A DNA stretch of 64,000 nucleotides from Acetobacter aceti NBRC 14818 (GTDB taxonomy: Bacteria; Pseudomonadota; Alphaproteobacteria; Acetobacterales; Acetobacteraceae). Both the position numbers and the translations under genes were made by a program. The notes below the pieces were generated by a model. The model was not told where the DNA came from. It made no database searches and saw only the letters and a program-made list of their open reading frames with translations. The DNA is taken from assembly GCF_000193495.2 (NCBI RefSeq), contig NZ_AP023410.1, positions 2,800,501 to 2,864,500 on the forward strand. The letters are read 5' to 3'. Positions 56,837 through 64,000 of this stretch are shown here, piece by piece; the first letter of the stretch is position 1, and each line of letters begins with the position of its first letter.

Positions 56837-56867
56837 AAAAATCTTCTTTTTCTGAAGAAGGTTTTTT
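56837..56867 (+). terminator. Terminator after the coiled-coil/membrane pair
   Basis: AAAAATCTTCTT (56837-56848) pairs with AAGAAGGTTTTT (56855-56866) with one G-T pair, leaving a T-rich 3' side. It lies 22 bp past the stop codon. Confidence 0.7.
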
Positions 56868-57008
56868 AATAACGAGCGGGTCATGAGATAAAATTTCCAG
56901 ATGTTGTCTTTTTCAAAAGAGCGATGTTTCCAGAAAGTCTTTCGTGAAAAATGATGTAATGACAGGATACTGTCACCGCAGCATCGGATGCAGCAGAAAG
57001 TAATCATT

Positions 57009-57043
57009 ATTCACACAGCTTTTGTGAAAGAATGTGTGTGAAT
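57009..57043. promoter_or_regulatory. Inverted repeat with TGTGTGAAT half-sites
   Basis: ATTCACACA (57009-57017) and TGTGTGAAT (57035-57043) form perfect nine-base arms. The half-site resembles those at 17855-17871 and 39995-40016. It stands in the spacer between convergent genes, so a structural RNA or repeat origin is as likely as an operator. Confidence 0.3.
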
Positions 57044-57073
57044 GATCGGGTGTGTAGCGGAAACTTGTCCGTG

Positions 57074-57111
57074 AAAAACTCTGCCCGCAAACACGAGATT
57101 TTCGGGCAGAG
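57074..57111 (-). terminator. Terminator of the DUF4142 gene
   Basis: On the minus strand CTCTGCCCG (57111-57103) pairs perfectly with CGGGCAGAG (57087-57079), and TTTTT follows (57078-57074). It lies 18 bp after the DUF4142 stop codon. Confidence 0.88.
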
Positions 57112-57128
57112 ACTGTAAGTGTCAGGTG

Positions 57129-57710
57129 TCAGTGCGCATGAACGTGGCGCTTGCCGCGATAGACGCTTGGGTGGCCTTTATGATTCTTGAGGGCTTCGGC
57201 AGCTTCCAGATGCGCCTGAGCGATTTTCTGGAAGTCAGTAGCGAAGCTTTTCAGATCAGCATCGGACGTGGTGTCTGCTTCATCACCTGCAAGTTTCACA
57301 GCGTTCGTATGGGACTCGATGGCGTTGGCGATATAGGCTTTATCGAATTTTGCACCTTTGATGCCGCCAAGGGTTGTAATGGTTTTCTGGTCATCCTCAT
57401 TGGGCGCTGTGGGCAAGGTAATGCCGTGCGCTGATGCAATGGTGGTCAGACGGTTTTCAGCGCTCGTATGCTCTGAAATCGCATGCTGTGCGAAGCTTTT
57501 CACGCCGGAAGTGCCTGCGTTGGTCAGCGCGATCTTGCCGAGCGCCACTTCAGTCAGGTTGGCTTCCGCTACCGTCTGAACAAAAGTCGTGTCAGCTGCA
57601 GAGAGAGAAGGGGGCGCGGGTGGTGTGGGAGGAGCCGGCGGCGGGGACATCGCACAGGCGGTCAGGCCACCAAGGATTGCGGCGGTAGTTATCTTTTTGA
57701 CGATATTCAT
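57129..57710 (-). CDS. DUF4142-family lipoprotein
   Basis: The 193-residue protein has a lipoprotein signal with lipobox LTAC (Cys19) followed by a Pro-rich linker. The DUF4142 ferritin-like helical domain (about 40-175) shows FVQTVAEANLTEVALGKIAL, SFAQHAISEHTSAENRL and FDKAYIANAIESHTNAV. Family members are exported stress-related proteins of unclear role. I set the start at ATG 57710; the frame remains open far upstream but enters sequence antisense to the next gene. Confidence 0.88.
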   Translation of the reverse strand: MNIVKKITTAAILGGLTACAMSPPPAPPTPPAPPSLSAADTTFVQTVAEANLTEVALGKIALTNAGTSGVKSFAQHAISEHTSAENRLTTIASAHGITLPTAPNEDDQKTITTLGGIKGAKFDKAYIANAIESHTNAVKLAGDEADTTSDADLKSFATDFQKIAQAHLEAAEALKNHKGHPSVYRGKRHVHAH

Positions 57711-57899
57711 GATTCTACTCTTTTTGTTGCGGGTTTCCCCGATGACGGCAGGGACTTCAGATGTTTGTTTCTTGCCGGTTCTTCTTCTCGCGGTTACCAC
57801 GACGCTGATGATCTGGATAATCACGGGAAGTGTAGCGGGCCGGAAGACAAACGCACGGCGTTCCATTCGGTTCGCCAGCGTAATCGGAGAGGGAATGAC

Positions 57900-58277
57900 A
57901 TGAGTTTGCCGCGTATATGGCGCACGGCCGCCGCCTTTCTGGCTGCGATTGCCGTCGCCATGGGAGCTGTGGCCGCCCACCTTCCGATCGAACGGTTTGG
58001 ATTGCCGGAGGGGCGGGACATCGTTCGGGAGGCGGTGCAGATGCAGATGTGGCACGCGCTGGCCCTGCTGGCTCTGGGTGTGGGGCTGCGCACGCCTTCC
58101 CGTCTGCAGGCGCTGGCCGGTTGTATGATGCTGCCCGGTATCATGCTCTTCTGCGGCGCGCTCTATGTGACGGCCTTTTCGGGTCACCATTTGGGAAGCG
58201 TTGCTCCCACGGGTGGTTCTCTCCTGATCCTGTCATGGATTGTGCTTGGTGTAGGGTTTCTTGCTCGTCATGGCTGA
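57900..58277 (+). CDS. DUF423 membrane protein
   Basis: The 125-residue protein has four predicted helices and the DUF423 features: an early GAVAAH segment, QMWHALALLALGVGL and FCGALYVTAFSGHHLGSVAP. Function is unknown. It overlaps the next gene by eight bases. The start is ATG 57900, with GGGA six bases upstream. Confidence 0.88.
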   Translation: MSLPRIWRTAAAFLAAIAVAMGAVAAHLPIERFGLPEGRDIVREAVQMQMWHALALLALGVGLRTPSRLQALAGCMMLPGIMLFCGALYVTAFSGHHLGSVAPTGGSLLILSWIVLGVGFLARHG

Positions 58278-59205
58278 GAATATTTCTGTTGGCAGTGTGT
58301 ATGTCGCCGCTCCCGGGTTTGAAAGCATTCTGCAAAAGGAGCTGGAACGACTGGGAGTGACGCCAGCCTTCTGGCATGGCCGTCTGGCGGTCTGTGAAGC
58401 ACCTCCCGTGGCCAGTGTCTGGGCGCTTGATATCTGGACTTCTCCTGAAATTCACACGATTGTTTCAATTGGCGAGGCGGCGCGTCTTCTGAAAAGCCGA
58501 CAGCGAAACTGGTCGCTGGTGCCGGTTGAATTCTTCCGTCGTGCCGCACTGATTGTCGACAAACTGCCTCCCGTCAAAGCGGCTCCGTTGATATTCCCGC
58601 AATTGCCGCCGACCAGTCCGTTAGGAGGCTGGACGCTTCTTGCTCCCGATCGGATCCTGTTTTCGCAAGCCAAAACAAGCCCTTTTCCGATGGGTGAGGT
58701 GAAGTTCGTCGAGGATCGGGAAGGACCGCCTTCCCGTGCCTATCTGAAATTGTGGGAAGCCTGCACCCGACTGGGCCGTTGGCCTGTGCCGGGAGAAACC
58801 TGTCTGGATCTGGGCGCGACGCCGGGGGGATGGACGTGGGCCATCGCGAAACTTGGTGCGAGTGTCACGGCAGTTGACCGGGCGCCGCTCTCACCATCCG
58901 TCGCAGCGATGCCGGGTGTGAGTTTTCGACAGGAGAGCGCCTTCGGTCTGGAGCCGCGCAATGAAGCACGTGTGGACTGGCTGTTTTCTGATGTAATTGC
59001 TTATCCGGAACGCCTCCTGACACTCGCAAAGCGATGGATTGAAGCCGGACGAACCGCCCGGATTGTCATGAGCGTAAAGTTTCAGGGGGAAACCGATTTC
59101 GCCATTCTGGATCAGTTTGCGGCCATCCCCGGTGCCCGTCTCGCGCATCTGTTTCACAACAAGCACGAGGTGACGTTTTTCTGGTCCGAAAACGGAATCT
59201 TCTGA
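58270..59205 (+). CDS. RlmM-like 2'-O-ribose RNA methyltransferase
   Basis: The 311-residue protein resembles RlmM, which methylates the ribose of C2498 in 23S rRNA. The N-terminal part (about 1-130) is THUMP-like. The C-terminal Rossmann domain has the SAM motif CLDLGATPGGWTWAIAKLG and VDWLFSDVIAYPERLL, with a Lys in IVMSVKFQGET for the K-D-K type site. I used ATG 58270 rather than the TTG nine bases earlier. Confidence 0.85.
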   Translation: MAENISVGSVYVAAPGFESILQKELERLGVTPAFWHGRLAVCEAPPVASVWALDIWTSPEIHTIVSIGEAARLLKSRQRNWSLVPVEFFRRAALIVDKLPPVKAAPLIFPQLPPTSPLGGWTLLAPDRILFSQAKTSPFPMGEVKFVEDREGPPSRAYLKLWEACTRLGRWPVPGETCLDLGATPGGWTWAIAKLGASVTAVDRAPLSPSVAAMPGVSFRQESAFGLEPRNEARVDWLFSDVIAYPERLLTLAKRWIEAGRTARIVMSVKFQGETDFAILDQFAAIPGARLAHLFHNKHEVTFFWSENGIF

Positions 59206-59287
59206 AATCTGCATTCTCTTGTTGCGAATGTCTTTTGTGACAGGGAAAAGACGACATCACGGATCCACTTGAGGGGAAGGAGATGTG

Positions 59288-59809
59288 ATGCGTTTTCGGA
59301 AATTAGGGTTGTGTCTGACGTGCTGTGTCGCGTTGGCCGGTATGATGTCTGAAGCTGCCATGGCCCGGACAATGACGACGGCTCCGGTGGTGGGCAATGA
59401 TCCGGTTCATCCGGTGGTGGTGCCATATCCGGTGCCCGAAATGGCGCAGACGCAACTGCAGGCGGCGATTGCTCGTTCCAAGGTGAGCGGCAAACCGCTT
59501 CTGCTGGATTTTGGCGGAAACTGGTCGCCTGATTGCTGGGCTCTTTCGGGCGTTCTGGCGATCCCGGCGGTATCGGCATGGATTGCCCAGAATTTTGAAG
59601 TGGTTGTGATCAATGTTTCACGCCGCAACACGAATATGGGGATTGGTGAAAATTACGGTGTGACGATTGCAGATGTACCCTCTGTCCTGGTCGTGTCGTC
59701 AGACGGGAAACTCCTCAACGCAGGTACAATTGCGGCCTTGGCCAATGCAAGCAAGATGACACCACAAGCAGTTGTCGATCAGCTGGCAGTCTGGGGCAAG
59801 ATGAACTGA
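59288..59809 (+). CDS. Exported thioredoxin-fold protein with an altered active site
   Basis: The 173-residue protein has a signal peptide (about residues 1-26, cleaving near AMA). The thioredoxin-like domain has LLLDFGGNWSPDCWALSGVL, VVINVSRRN and the cis-Pro segment VTIADVPSVLVVS. The usual CxxC is SPDC, with only the second cysteine kept, so normal dithiol chemistry is not expected. AAGGAG lies eight bases before ATG 59288. No partner gene is evident. Confidence 0.8.
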   Translation: MRFRKLGLCLTCCVALAGMMSEAAMARTMTTAPVVGNDPVHPVVVPYPVPEMAQTQLQAAIARSKVSGKPLLLDFGGNWSPDCWALSGVLAIPAVSAWIAQNFEVVVINVSRRNTNMGIGENYGVTIADVPSVLVVSSDGKLLNAGTIAALANASKMTPQAVVDQLAVWGKMN

Positions 59810-60013
59810 TTCATTTCAGAAAATAGTTTCTACAAAGATCATTTTATCTGTTTTTAAACCGAAGTGTCCGTGGGTCCGTCAGAACATAGGCGCGACATTA
59901 TTTATAAGCGTGACGGATGCGGTCATTTCGGTCCGAGCATTTCGGACAAATTTCAATCAGATCGCCCATCCTGGATGAAAACCTGCGGGGTTCATTTCGG
60001 AATCTGTGGGGAA

Positions 60014-60119
60014 TTGAAACAAACATCGGACGAGGCCTAGTGAGCTTTCTGTCCGGTTTACAAAAAGCATGATTCTGTAAAGAGACAGGCCGGAGGAATT
60101 ACCCTCCGGCCTGTTTTTG
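60014..60119 (+). ncRNA. Possible small RNA ending at an intrinsic terminator
   Basis: A promoter-like pair TTGAAA (60014-60019) and TAGTGA (60038-60043) is spaced by 18 bases. About 15 bases later a hairpin TTTACA/TGTAAA (60057-60081) precedes the strong terminator at 60085-60119. The nearest upstream gene ends over 200 bases earlier, so the terminator may end a short transcript of about 70 bases. It converges on sodB. This is only a candidate. Confidence 0.35.
60085..60119 (+). terminator. Intrinsic terminator next to sodB
   Basis: ACAGGCCGGAGG pairs perfectly with CCTCCGGCCTGT around a six-base loop, followed by a T-run on the plus strand. It lies only five bases beyond the sodB stop and may also stop sodB transcription from the other side. 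Confidence 0.9.
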
Positions 60120-60123
60120 TGGC

Positions 60124-60732
60124 TCAGGCAGATTTCAGCTGAGCTTCGGCGAACTCGTAGTTGGCGAGCTTGTCGAGATAGTTGGTGATGTAGTCAGGAC
60201 GACGGTTACGGAAGTCGAGGTAGTAGGCGTGCTCCCAGACGTCGAGGCCGAGAAGCGCCGTGCCCTGACCTTCGGCGAGCGGGTTGCTGCCGTTGGCGGT
60301 CTTGGTGACAGCCAGCTTGCCGTTCGGGTTCAGGACCAGCCATGCCCAGCCGGAGCCGAACTGCGTGGTGGCGGCCTTTTTGAACTCTTCCTTGAAGGCT
60401 TCGACACTGCCCAGATCTTCCTTGATCTTGGCTTCGAGAGCCGGCGGGATTGCGCCACCGTTGGAGGACAGGTTCTGCCAGAAAAGGATATGGTTCCAGT
60501 GCTGACCCGCATTGTTGAAAACGGGAGCCTGAGCCGGGTCACCTTTGACGAAGAGAATGATCTCGTCGAGGGACTTGCCCTGAAGCTCCGGCTTGGCTTC
60601 GACGAAATTGTTCAGAGCCGTCACATAGGCCTGATGATGCTTGTCGTGATGAAGTTCCAGTGTCTCCTGGCACATGCCTTTGGCGGCGAGGGCGTTATAG
60701 GAGTAAGGGAGGGCAGGCAGTTCAAATGCCAT
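60124..60732 (-). CDS. sodB: Superoxide dismutase (iron type)
   Basis: The 202-residue enzyme converts superoxide to oxygen and peroxide. Metal ligands are His28 (LELHHDKHH), His81 (HWNHILFW), Asp164 and His168 (LDVWEHAYYLDF). Gln77 in NNAGQHWNH is the outer-sphere residue typical of iron or cambialistic enzymes rather than manganese ones. I chose the start at 60732 (MAFELP) with AAGGAG upstream. No signal peptide is present, so it is cytoplasmic. Confidence 0.95.
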   Translation of the reverse strand: MAFELPALPYSYNALAAKGMCQETLELHHDKHHQAYVTALNNFVEAKPELQGKSLDEIILFVKGDPAQAPVFNNAGQHWNHILFWQNLSSNGGAIPPALEAKIKEDLGSVEAFKEEFKKAATTQFGSGWAWLVLNPNGKLAVTKTANGSNPLAEGQGTALLGLDVWEHAYYLDFRNRRPDYITNYLDKLANYEFAEAQLKSA

Positions 60733-60872
60733 GATGATGGTCTCCTTGGATTGCAATCACGAATACAGGGCGAAACAACGCCGCCCTCAACAGCTATGGT
60801 CCACCCGGAAAAGCGTCAAGGGACGCTTGCGTGATAGTGGACTGACAGCTTCCTGAAAGGGTCAACGCAGTT

Positions 60873-61706
60873 ATGGCAGAAACGGATCCATTAAAAATGG
60901 AAAAGCCTGACTGTGAAACGACCGCACGTTTATGTGATCCGGATCGGTTTTTCTGTGCGATGTTCCTGCCGCAGAGCATCCGAGGGGCGGCTTTTACGCT
61001 CATTGCGCTGAACTGCGAGCTTTCCAAGGCGCTGATTCTGCCCGTGTCAGGCACGGTGACGGGTCCGATGGCGGGGCTGATTCGGCTTCAGTGGTGGCGG
61101 GACGTGATCGAGGACCCTGAACAGGGTCGTCAGTCACGTCATGAAATCGCCGTGCCGCTGGCTGACCTCATCGAGCGTGGTGTTATCCGCAAAGTCCCAT
61201 TGCTGACACTGATTGACGCCCGGGAGGCGGAGTTGTGCCGTTTTCCGGACTGGACGGCGTGGCGTTCAGCCATGCTGGAAGGTGCGGGCATGATGCAGCG
61301 GATGGTGGGCGAACTGCTGGGAATCGAGGATGAGGCGATTCTGGCCGCAGTGACCCGCGCCGGTGCTGCGTTCGGTACCGGGTTGTTGGTGCGGTATCTG
61401 CCACAGGTTCTGCTCAGTGGTCGTATGCCGCTACCGGAAGAGGCGTTCTCGGACGTCGGATTATCCGTTCATGCTGACAGTGAAGAGCTTCTGGAAAGCA
61501 CGCGTCTGGCGACGATCGTGGGGATTCTGAAACGGGAAGGATTGGCATTTCTGCCTGACCGTCAGGACATCCGTCGAGCAAGACTGGCCATGCTCCCTGC
61601 GATTCTGGCTCGCAGGGATCTCGGTCGTCCGCCGGTCACAGCTGGCGCGGTCAGGGGTATTGGTGATCGTCTCGCCGTAATGACGGTGGGCGTCAGAGGA
61701 CGTTGA
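60873..61706 (+). CDS. Squalene/phytoene synthase-fold protein, NDUFAF6-like
   Basis: The 277-residue protein has the trans-isoprenyl diphosphate synthase fold, recognised from CAMFLPQSIRGAAFTLIALN, GLIRLQWWRDVIED and AAFGTGLLVRYLP. The two DxxxD motifs of true squalene synthases are not clear (LQWWRDVIED has one partial form). This matches the group that includes the mitochondrial complex I factor NDUFAF6. A catalytic prenyl role is therefore doubtful. It diverges from sodB. Confidence 0.8.
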   Translation: MAETDPLKMEKPDCETTARLCDPDRFFCAMFLPQSIRGAAFTLIALNCELSKALILPVSGTVTGPMAGLIRLQWWRDVIEDPEQGRQSRHEIAVPLADLIERGVIRKVPLLTLIDAREAELCRFPDWTAWRSAMLEGAGMMQRMVGELLGIEDEAILAAVTRAGAAFGTGLLVRYLPQVLLSGRMPLPEEAFSDVGLSVHADSEELLESTRLATIVGILKREGLAFLPDRQDIRRARLAMLPAILARRDLGRPPVTAGAVRGIGDRLAVMTVGVRGR

Positions 61707-61723
61707 GTCCTCCTGCTACGCCT

Positions 61724-62614
61724 TTAGCGATCGTTGGCGACGATTTTTTCCATGACCCGGATAAGCGAGGAATAATCCTCATTGGGTGACAGGCGACGGG
61801 TGAGGGAAAGCTGTTGCGTGGCTGCCGCCAGAGTCGGGACGGGCACAGCCTCACGCGCTGCGGCATCGAGCAGCAGGCGCATATCCTTCTGCATGAGACG
61901 GGCCGGGAACTGCGGGGCAAAATTGCCGTCCTTCGCTGCTTTCAGCTTGCGTTTGTGATGCGGGGAGATCACCGCCACCTGATCGAGCGCATCGAACAGC
62001 ATGGAACGATCCAGTCCTGCTGACAGGCCATAAGCGACCGATTCGGCGAGTGTCGTCAGCCCTGCCCCCATGATTCCATTGATCACGAGTTTCAGGCGTG
62101 CGCCGCTGCCGGTTAGACCCGCATGAATGGTGAGCTTGCCGATTGCATCAAAAATCGGCGCGGCTCTCGCGACGTCTTCCTTGTCTCCGCCGACGAGGAT
62201 GACGAGGCTGGCGGAATCTGCTTCCGGCGTGCTGCCTGAAACCGGGGCGTCCAGCACGACCACGCCATGTTTCTGACCGGCTTCATACAGCGTGGCTGTT
62301 GCTTCCGGTGATACCGAGGAGGTGTTGATCAGCAGGGAGCCTTTGGTCATCCCGGCCAGTGCGCCATTTTCACCGTACATCGACGCAGCGAGAGCTTCAT
62401 CGTCTGGCACACACACCACAACCGTGTCCGACTGTTTGGCAAGGGCCAGCGGTGTAGGAAGCATCGGAACGGAAGGGGAAGGGGAGCGACCGGAAGGGGT
62501 ATAGGCGCTGATTGTATAACCAGCCGTCTTGAGATGGTCGCCCATCCGGCTGGCCATGGCGCCAAAACCGATAAAGCCGATGCGGGGTGCGTTTTCTGGT
62601 GAGAGAATCTGCAT
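61724..62614 (-). CDS. 3-hydroxyisobutyrate dehydrogenase-like NAD(P) oxidoreductase
   Basis: The 296-residue beta-hydroxyacid dehydrogenase has the N-terminal cofactor loop IGFIGFGAMASRMGDHL, the substrate segment LDAPVSGSTPEADSASL, and the catalytic-Lys helix GARLKLVINGIMGAGL. The C-terminal all-helical domain includes FPARLMQKDMRLLLDAA. Substrate (glyoxylate, tartronate semialdehyde or hydroxyisobutyrate) is not decided by sequence. I set the start at ATG 62614, since the frame upstream has no family similarity. It converges on the gene at 60873. Confidence 0.9.
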   Translation of the reverse strand: MQILSPENAPRIGFIGFGAMASRMGDHLKTAGYTISAYTPSGRSPSPSVPMLPTPLALAKQSDTVVVCVPDDEALAASMYGENGALAGMTKGSLLINTSSVSPEATATLYEAGQKHGVVVLDAPVSGSTPEADSASLVILVGGDKEDVARAAPIFDAIGKLTIHAGLTGSGARLKLVINGIMGAGLTTLAESVAYGLSAGLDRSMLFDALDQVAVISPHHKRKLKAAKDGNFAPQFPARLMQKDMRLLLDAAAREAVPVPTLAAATQQLSLTRRLSPNEDYSSLIRVMEKIVANDR

Positions 62615-62861
62615 GCTGCTAAGTCCTGTCCTGATCCGGGCTGCAATATCTTCTGATACAATGCCTGAACGATAAGACAGTTTTTTTGAAATCACTATCT
62701 GCGGACCGACCGCTCCTCTTGATGAACGTTGCTGGCCGAATGGCAGAAGTGGGCTGCGTCGCGTGATCTGAAGATCGTCCTTGAGAGCGCGGACATCACT
62801 CACCCAGAGTGAGACCGCAAAACTGCGGAGGAAGCTCTCTGGCGGTGGCCCCGGTCGATTT

Positions 62862-63518
62862 TTATTCTGGAGAGTCGATTTCCTGTCGGATCTGCTGAAG
62901 CAGTTTTCTGAAAGAATGCTGGCAGACGTGGCCTGTTTGCAGATTATGGCGCGAAAGCAGAAGGCTGTTCGCGATCATGAGGCCGTCCGGCATGCTGGAA
63001 ATCTGGCCATTCTGGAAACTGACTCGGGAAAACGGCACACCGCAGGCGGCCAGTGTGGCGTTATGAGCAAGCACACCCAGAGTCAGAACAATACGAAGAT
63101 TGGGGAGCGTCTGCAATTCGGTGCGTAGAAAATGATTGCAGTCAACGACATCCGACGGCAGCGGTAAATCGGAACGTGGCGGAGACTGGATAACGCTGAC
63201 AAACCGGGTTCCCACAGGGGACAGCATGATGTCGCCATCCTTATCCACATCGCGCGAAAGGAAGCCAGATTCGATCAGTGCTTCATAGAAAACGGTTTCG
63301 GTTTCTATGTCGAAAAGGGACGTGTCGTTACCTTCCTGCGGATGGATAAAAGCAGGGGCTACAATCAGAAGGCTGGCGTCAGCCGGGCCGAAGGGAAGGC
63401 GTTCTGTGGACAGTCCAATGCTGGAGCCGGATATGGCGAAACGCGGACAGACCGCACTGTTGTCCGTAGAATCCGTCGTGCCTGAAAGATCGACGACAGA
63501 TGAGGTAACGACTCCCAT
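62862..63518 (-). CDS. Degenerate uracil-DNA glycosylase family 5 homologue
   Basis: The 218-residue protein aligns with the UdgB-type glycosylases along its length: LLIVAPAFIHPQEGND where the family has the GLAPxxxGxNxTGR motif, VSVIQSPPRSDLPLPSD, LPNLRIVLTLGVLAHNATL, and NSLLLSRHNLQTGHV in place of the SYHPSRQNTxTG motif. The key His of the second motif and the TGR part of the first are missing, so ordinary uracil excision is doubtful. The start at 63518 is inferred from GGAGC upstream. Confidence 0.7.
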   Translation of the reverse strand: MGVVTSSVVDLSGTTDSTDNSAVCPRFAISGSSIGLSTERLPFGPADASLLIVAPAFIHPQEGNDTSLFDIETETVFYEALIESGFLSRDVDKDGDIMLSPVGTRFVSVIQSPPRSDLPLPSDVVDCNHFLRTELQTLPNLRIVLTLGVLAHNATLAACGVPFSRVSFQNGQISSMPDGLMIANSLLLSRHNLQTGHVCQHSFRKLLQQIRQEIDSPE

Positions 63519-63596
63519 GCGGTAACATGCTCCTGGACACAGTCGCCACCCCACCGGGGAGTAAGGGGTGGGGTGTCGGGGAGTGGTAGTGCAGCC

Positions 63597-64000
63597 TTAT
63601 TCAGGCTCGCTCAATTGATCCGCCGGGTGGCGAATCGGGGTCTGGCGCGGCCGAGGGTCGGCTGGCCGGCGGGTGATCTCTTCAGCGATGTCAGCCAGAT
63701 CGACAAACTGGTCTGCCTGTCTGCGTAGATCGTCACCAATCAGGGGCGGGGAAGAACGCATGGAGGAAACGACGGTGACCCGGACGCCCTGTCGCTGCAC
63801 GGCTTCAACCACGCGGCGGAAATCCGAATCGCCGGTAAAAAGGATGGCGTGATCGATGCGGGGAGCCGCTTCCATCATGTCCACGGCGATTTCGATGTCC
63901 ATGTTGCCCTTGATACGGCGGCGACCGCTCTGGTCGGTGTATTCGCGCGCTGTTTTGGTCACCAGAAAATAACCGTTGTAGGACAGCCAGTCGGTCAGCG
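63597..64000 (-). CDS. NYN-domain protein (LabA/DUF88), 5' end outside window
   Basis: The minus-strand frame is open to the window edge; at least 133 residues are present. The PIN-like NYN nuclease fold shows KGNMDIEIAVDMM, HAILFTGDSDFRRVVEAVQR and a VVSSM strand, with the conserved acidic residues of the metal site. The C-terminus is Pro/Arg-rich and disordered. Such proteins are probable RNases; a close family member LabA affects gene expression rhythms in cyanobacteria. Confidence 0.85.
   Translation of the reverse strand, partial: LTDWLSYNGYFLVTKTAREYTDQSGRRRIKGNMDIEIAVDMMEAAPRIDHAILFTGDSDFRRVVEAVQRQGVRVTVVSSMRSSPPLIGDDLRRQADQFVDLADIAEEITRRPADPRPRQTPIRHPADQLSEPE

Noticed and set aside
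57711-58190. Upstream extension of the DUF4142 frame
   Set aside because: It runs antisense into the DUF423 gene, and the lipoprotein signal at 57710 marks the true start.

Overview
The window looks like chromosomal sequence from an acetic acid bacterium (Alphaproteobacteria, Acetobacteraceae). The reasons are the alphaproteobacterial gene orders (fliL-fliM-DUF6468-motE; proC/YbjN/ubiK/hldD/lgt/MidA/pgeF), GC-rich coding sequence with AT-rich intergenic islands, and a dispersed intergenic repeat of a style I associate with this family. The genus cannot be fixed from sequence alone. I see no prophage, CRISPR array, rRNA operon or intact insertion sequence. Most of the window is housekeeping and central metabolism.

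Layout. 1-5.9 kb: end of an acetyl-CoA synthetase gene, a GntR regulator and a divergent putA. 5.9-9.2 kb: wrbA, a LysR regulator and an exported alpha/beta hydrolase. 9.3-13.5 kb: FMN riboswitch and the complete riboflavin operon ribD-ribE-ribBA-ribH, followed by a small exported protein. 13.7-17.7 kb: gyrA, coaD, a cyclophilin and tRNA-Lys. 18.3-21.0 kb: a large exported protein resembling a phage tail fibre, standing alone. 21.4-27.0 kb: flagellar motor genes fliL, fliM, a pflI-like gene, a motE-like gene and an exported repeat protein. 27.3-32.9 kb: TetR regulator, NDH-2, aldehyde dehydrogenase, Rieske oxygenase and an XRE regulator. 33-37.8 kb: gcvT-gcvH-gcvP on the minus strand behind a tandem glycine riboswitch. 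38.1-39.6 kb: speD-speE for spermidine. 40.3-46.0 kb: a self-contained accessory block of an RTX-like secreted repeat protein, a two-domain glycosyltransferase and a TPR/ATP-grasp protein, flanked by long AT-rich gene-free stretches. 47-50 kb: HU, tRNA-Gln, a TetR-like regulator, proC, a YbjN protein and ubiK. 50.1-55.4 kb: hldD, lgt, a MidA-type methyltransferase, pgeF, a lipoprotein and a cobalamin adenosyltransferase. 55.5-64 kb: a coiled-coil/membrane pair, a DUF4142 lipoprotein, a DUF423 protein, an RlmM-like methyltransferase, a thioredoxin-fold protein, sodB, a squalene/phytoene-synthase-fold protein, a 3-hydroxyisobutyrate-dehydrogenase-like enzyme, a degenerate family-5 uracil-DNA-glycosylase homologue and part of a NYN-domain protein.

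How genes work together. Proline oxidation (PutA) and synthesis (ProC) are both present. NDH-2 and PutA feed the quinone pool. Flavin supply is under FMN feedback, and glycine cleavage is under glycine control. The least explained parts are the 40.3-46.0 kb surface/glycosylation block, the tail-fibre-like exported protein at 18.3 kb, the degenerate DNA-glycosylase homologue at 62.9 kb, and a possible small RNA facing sodB.
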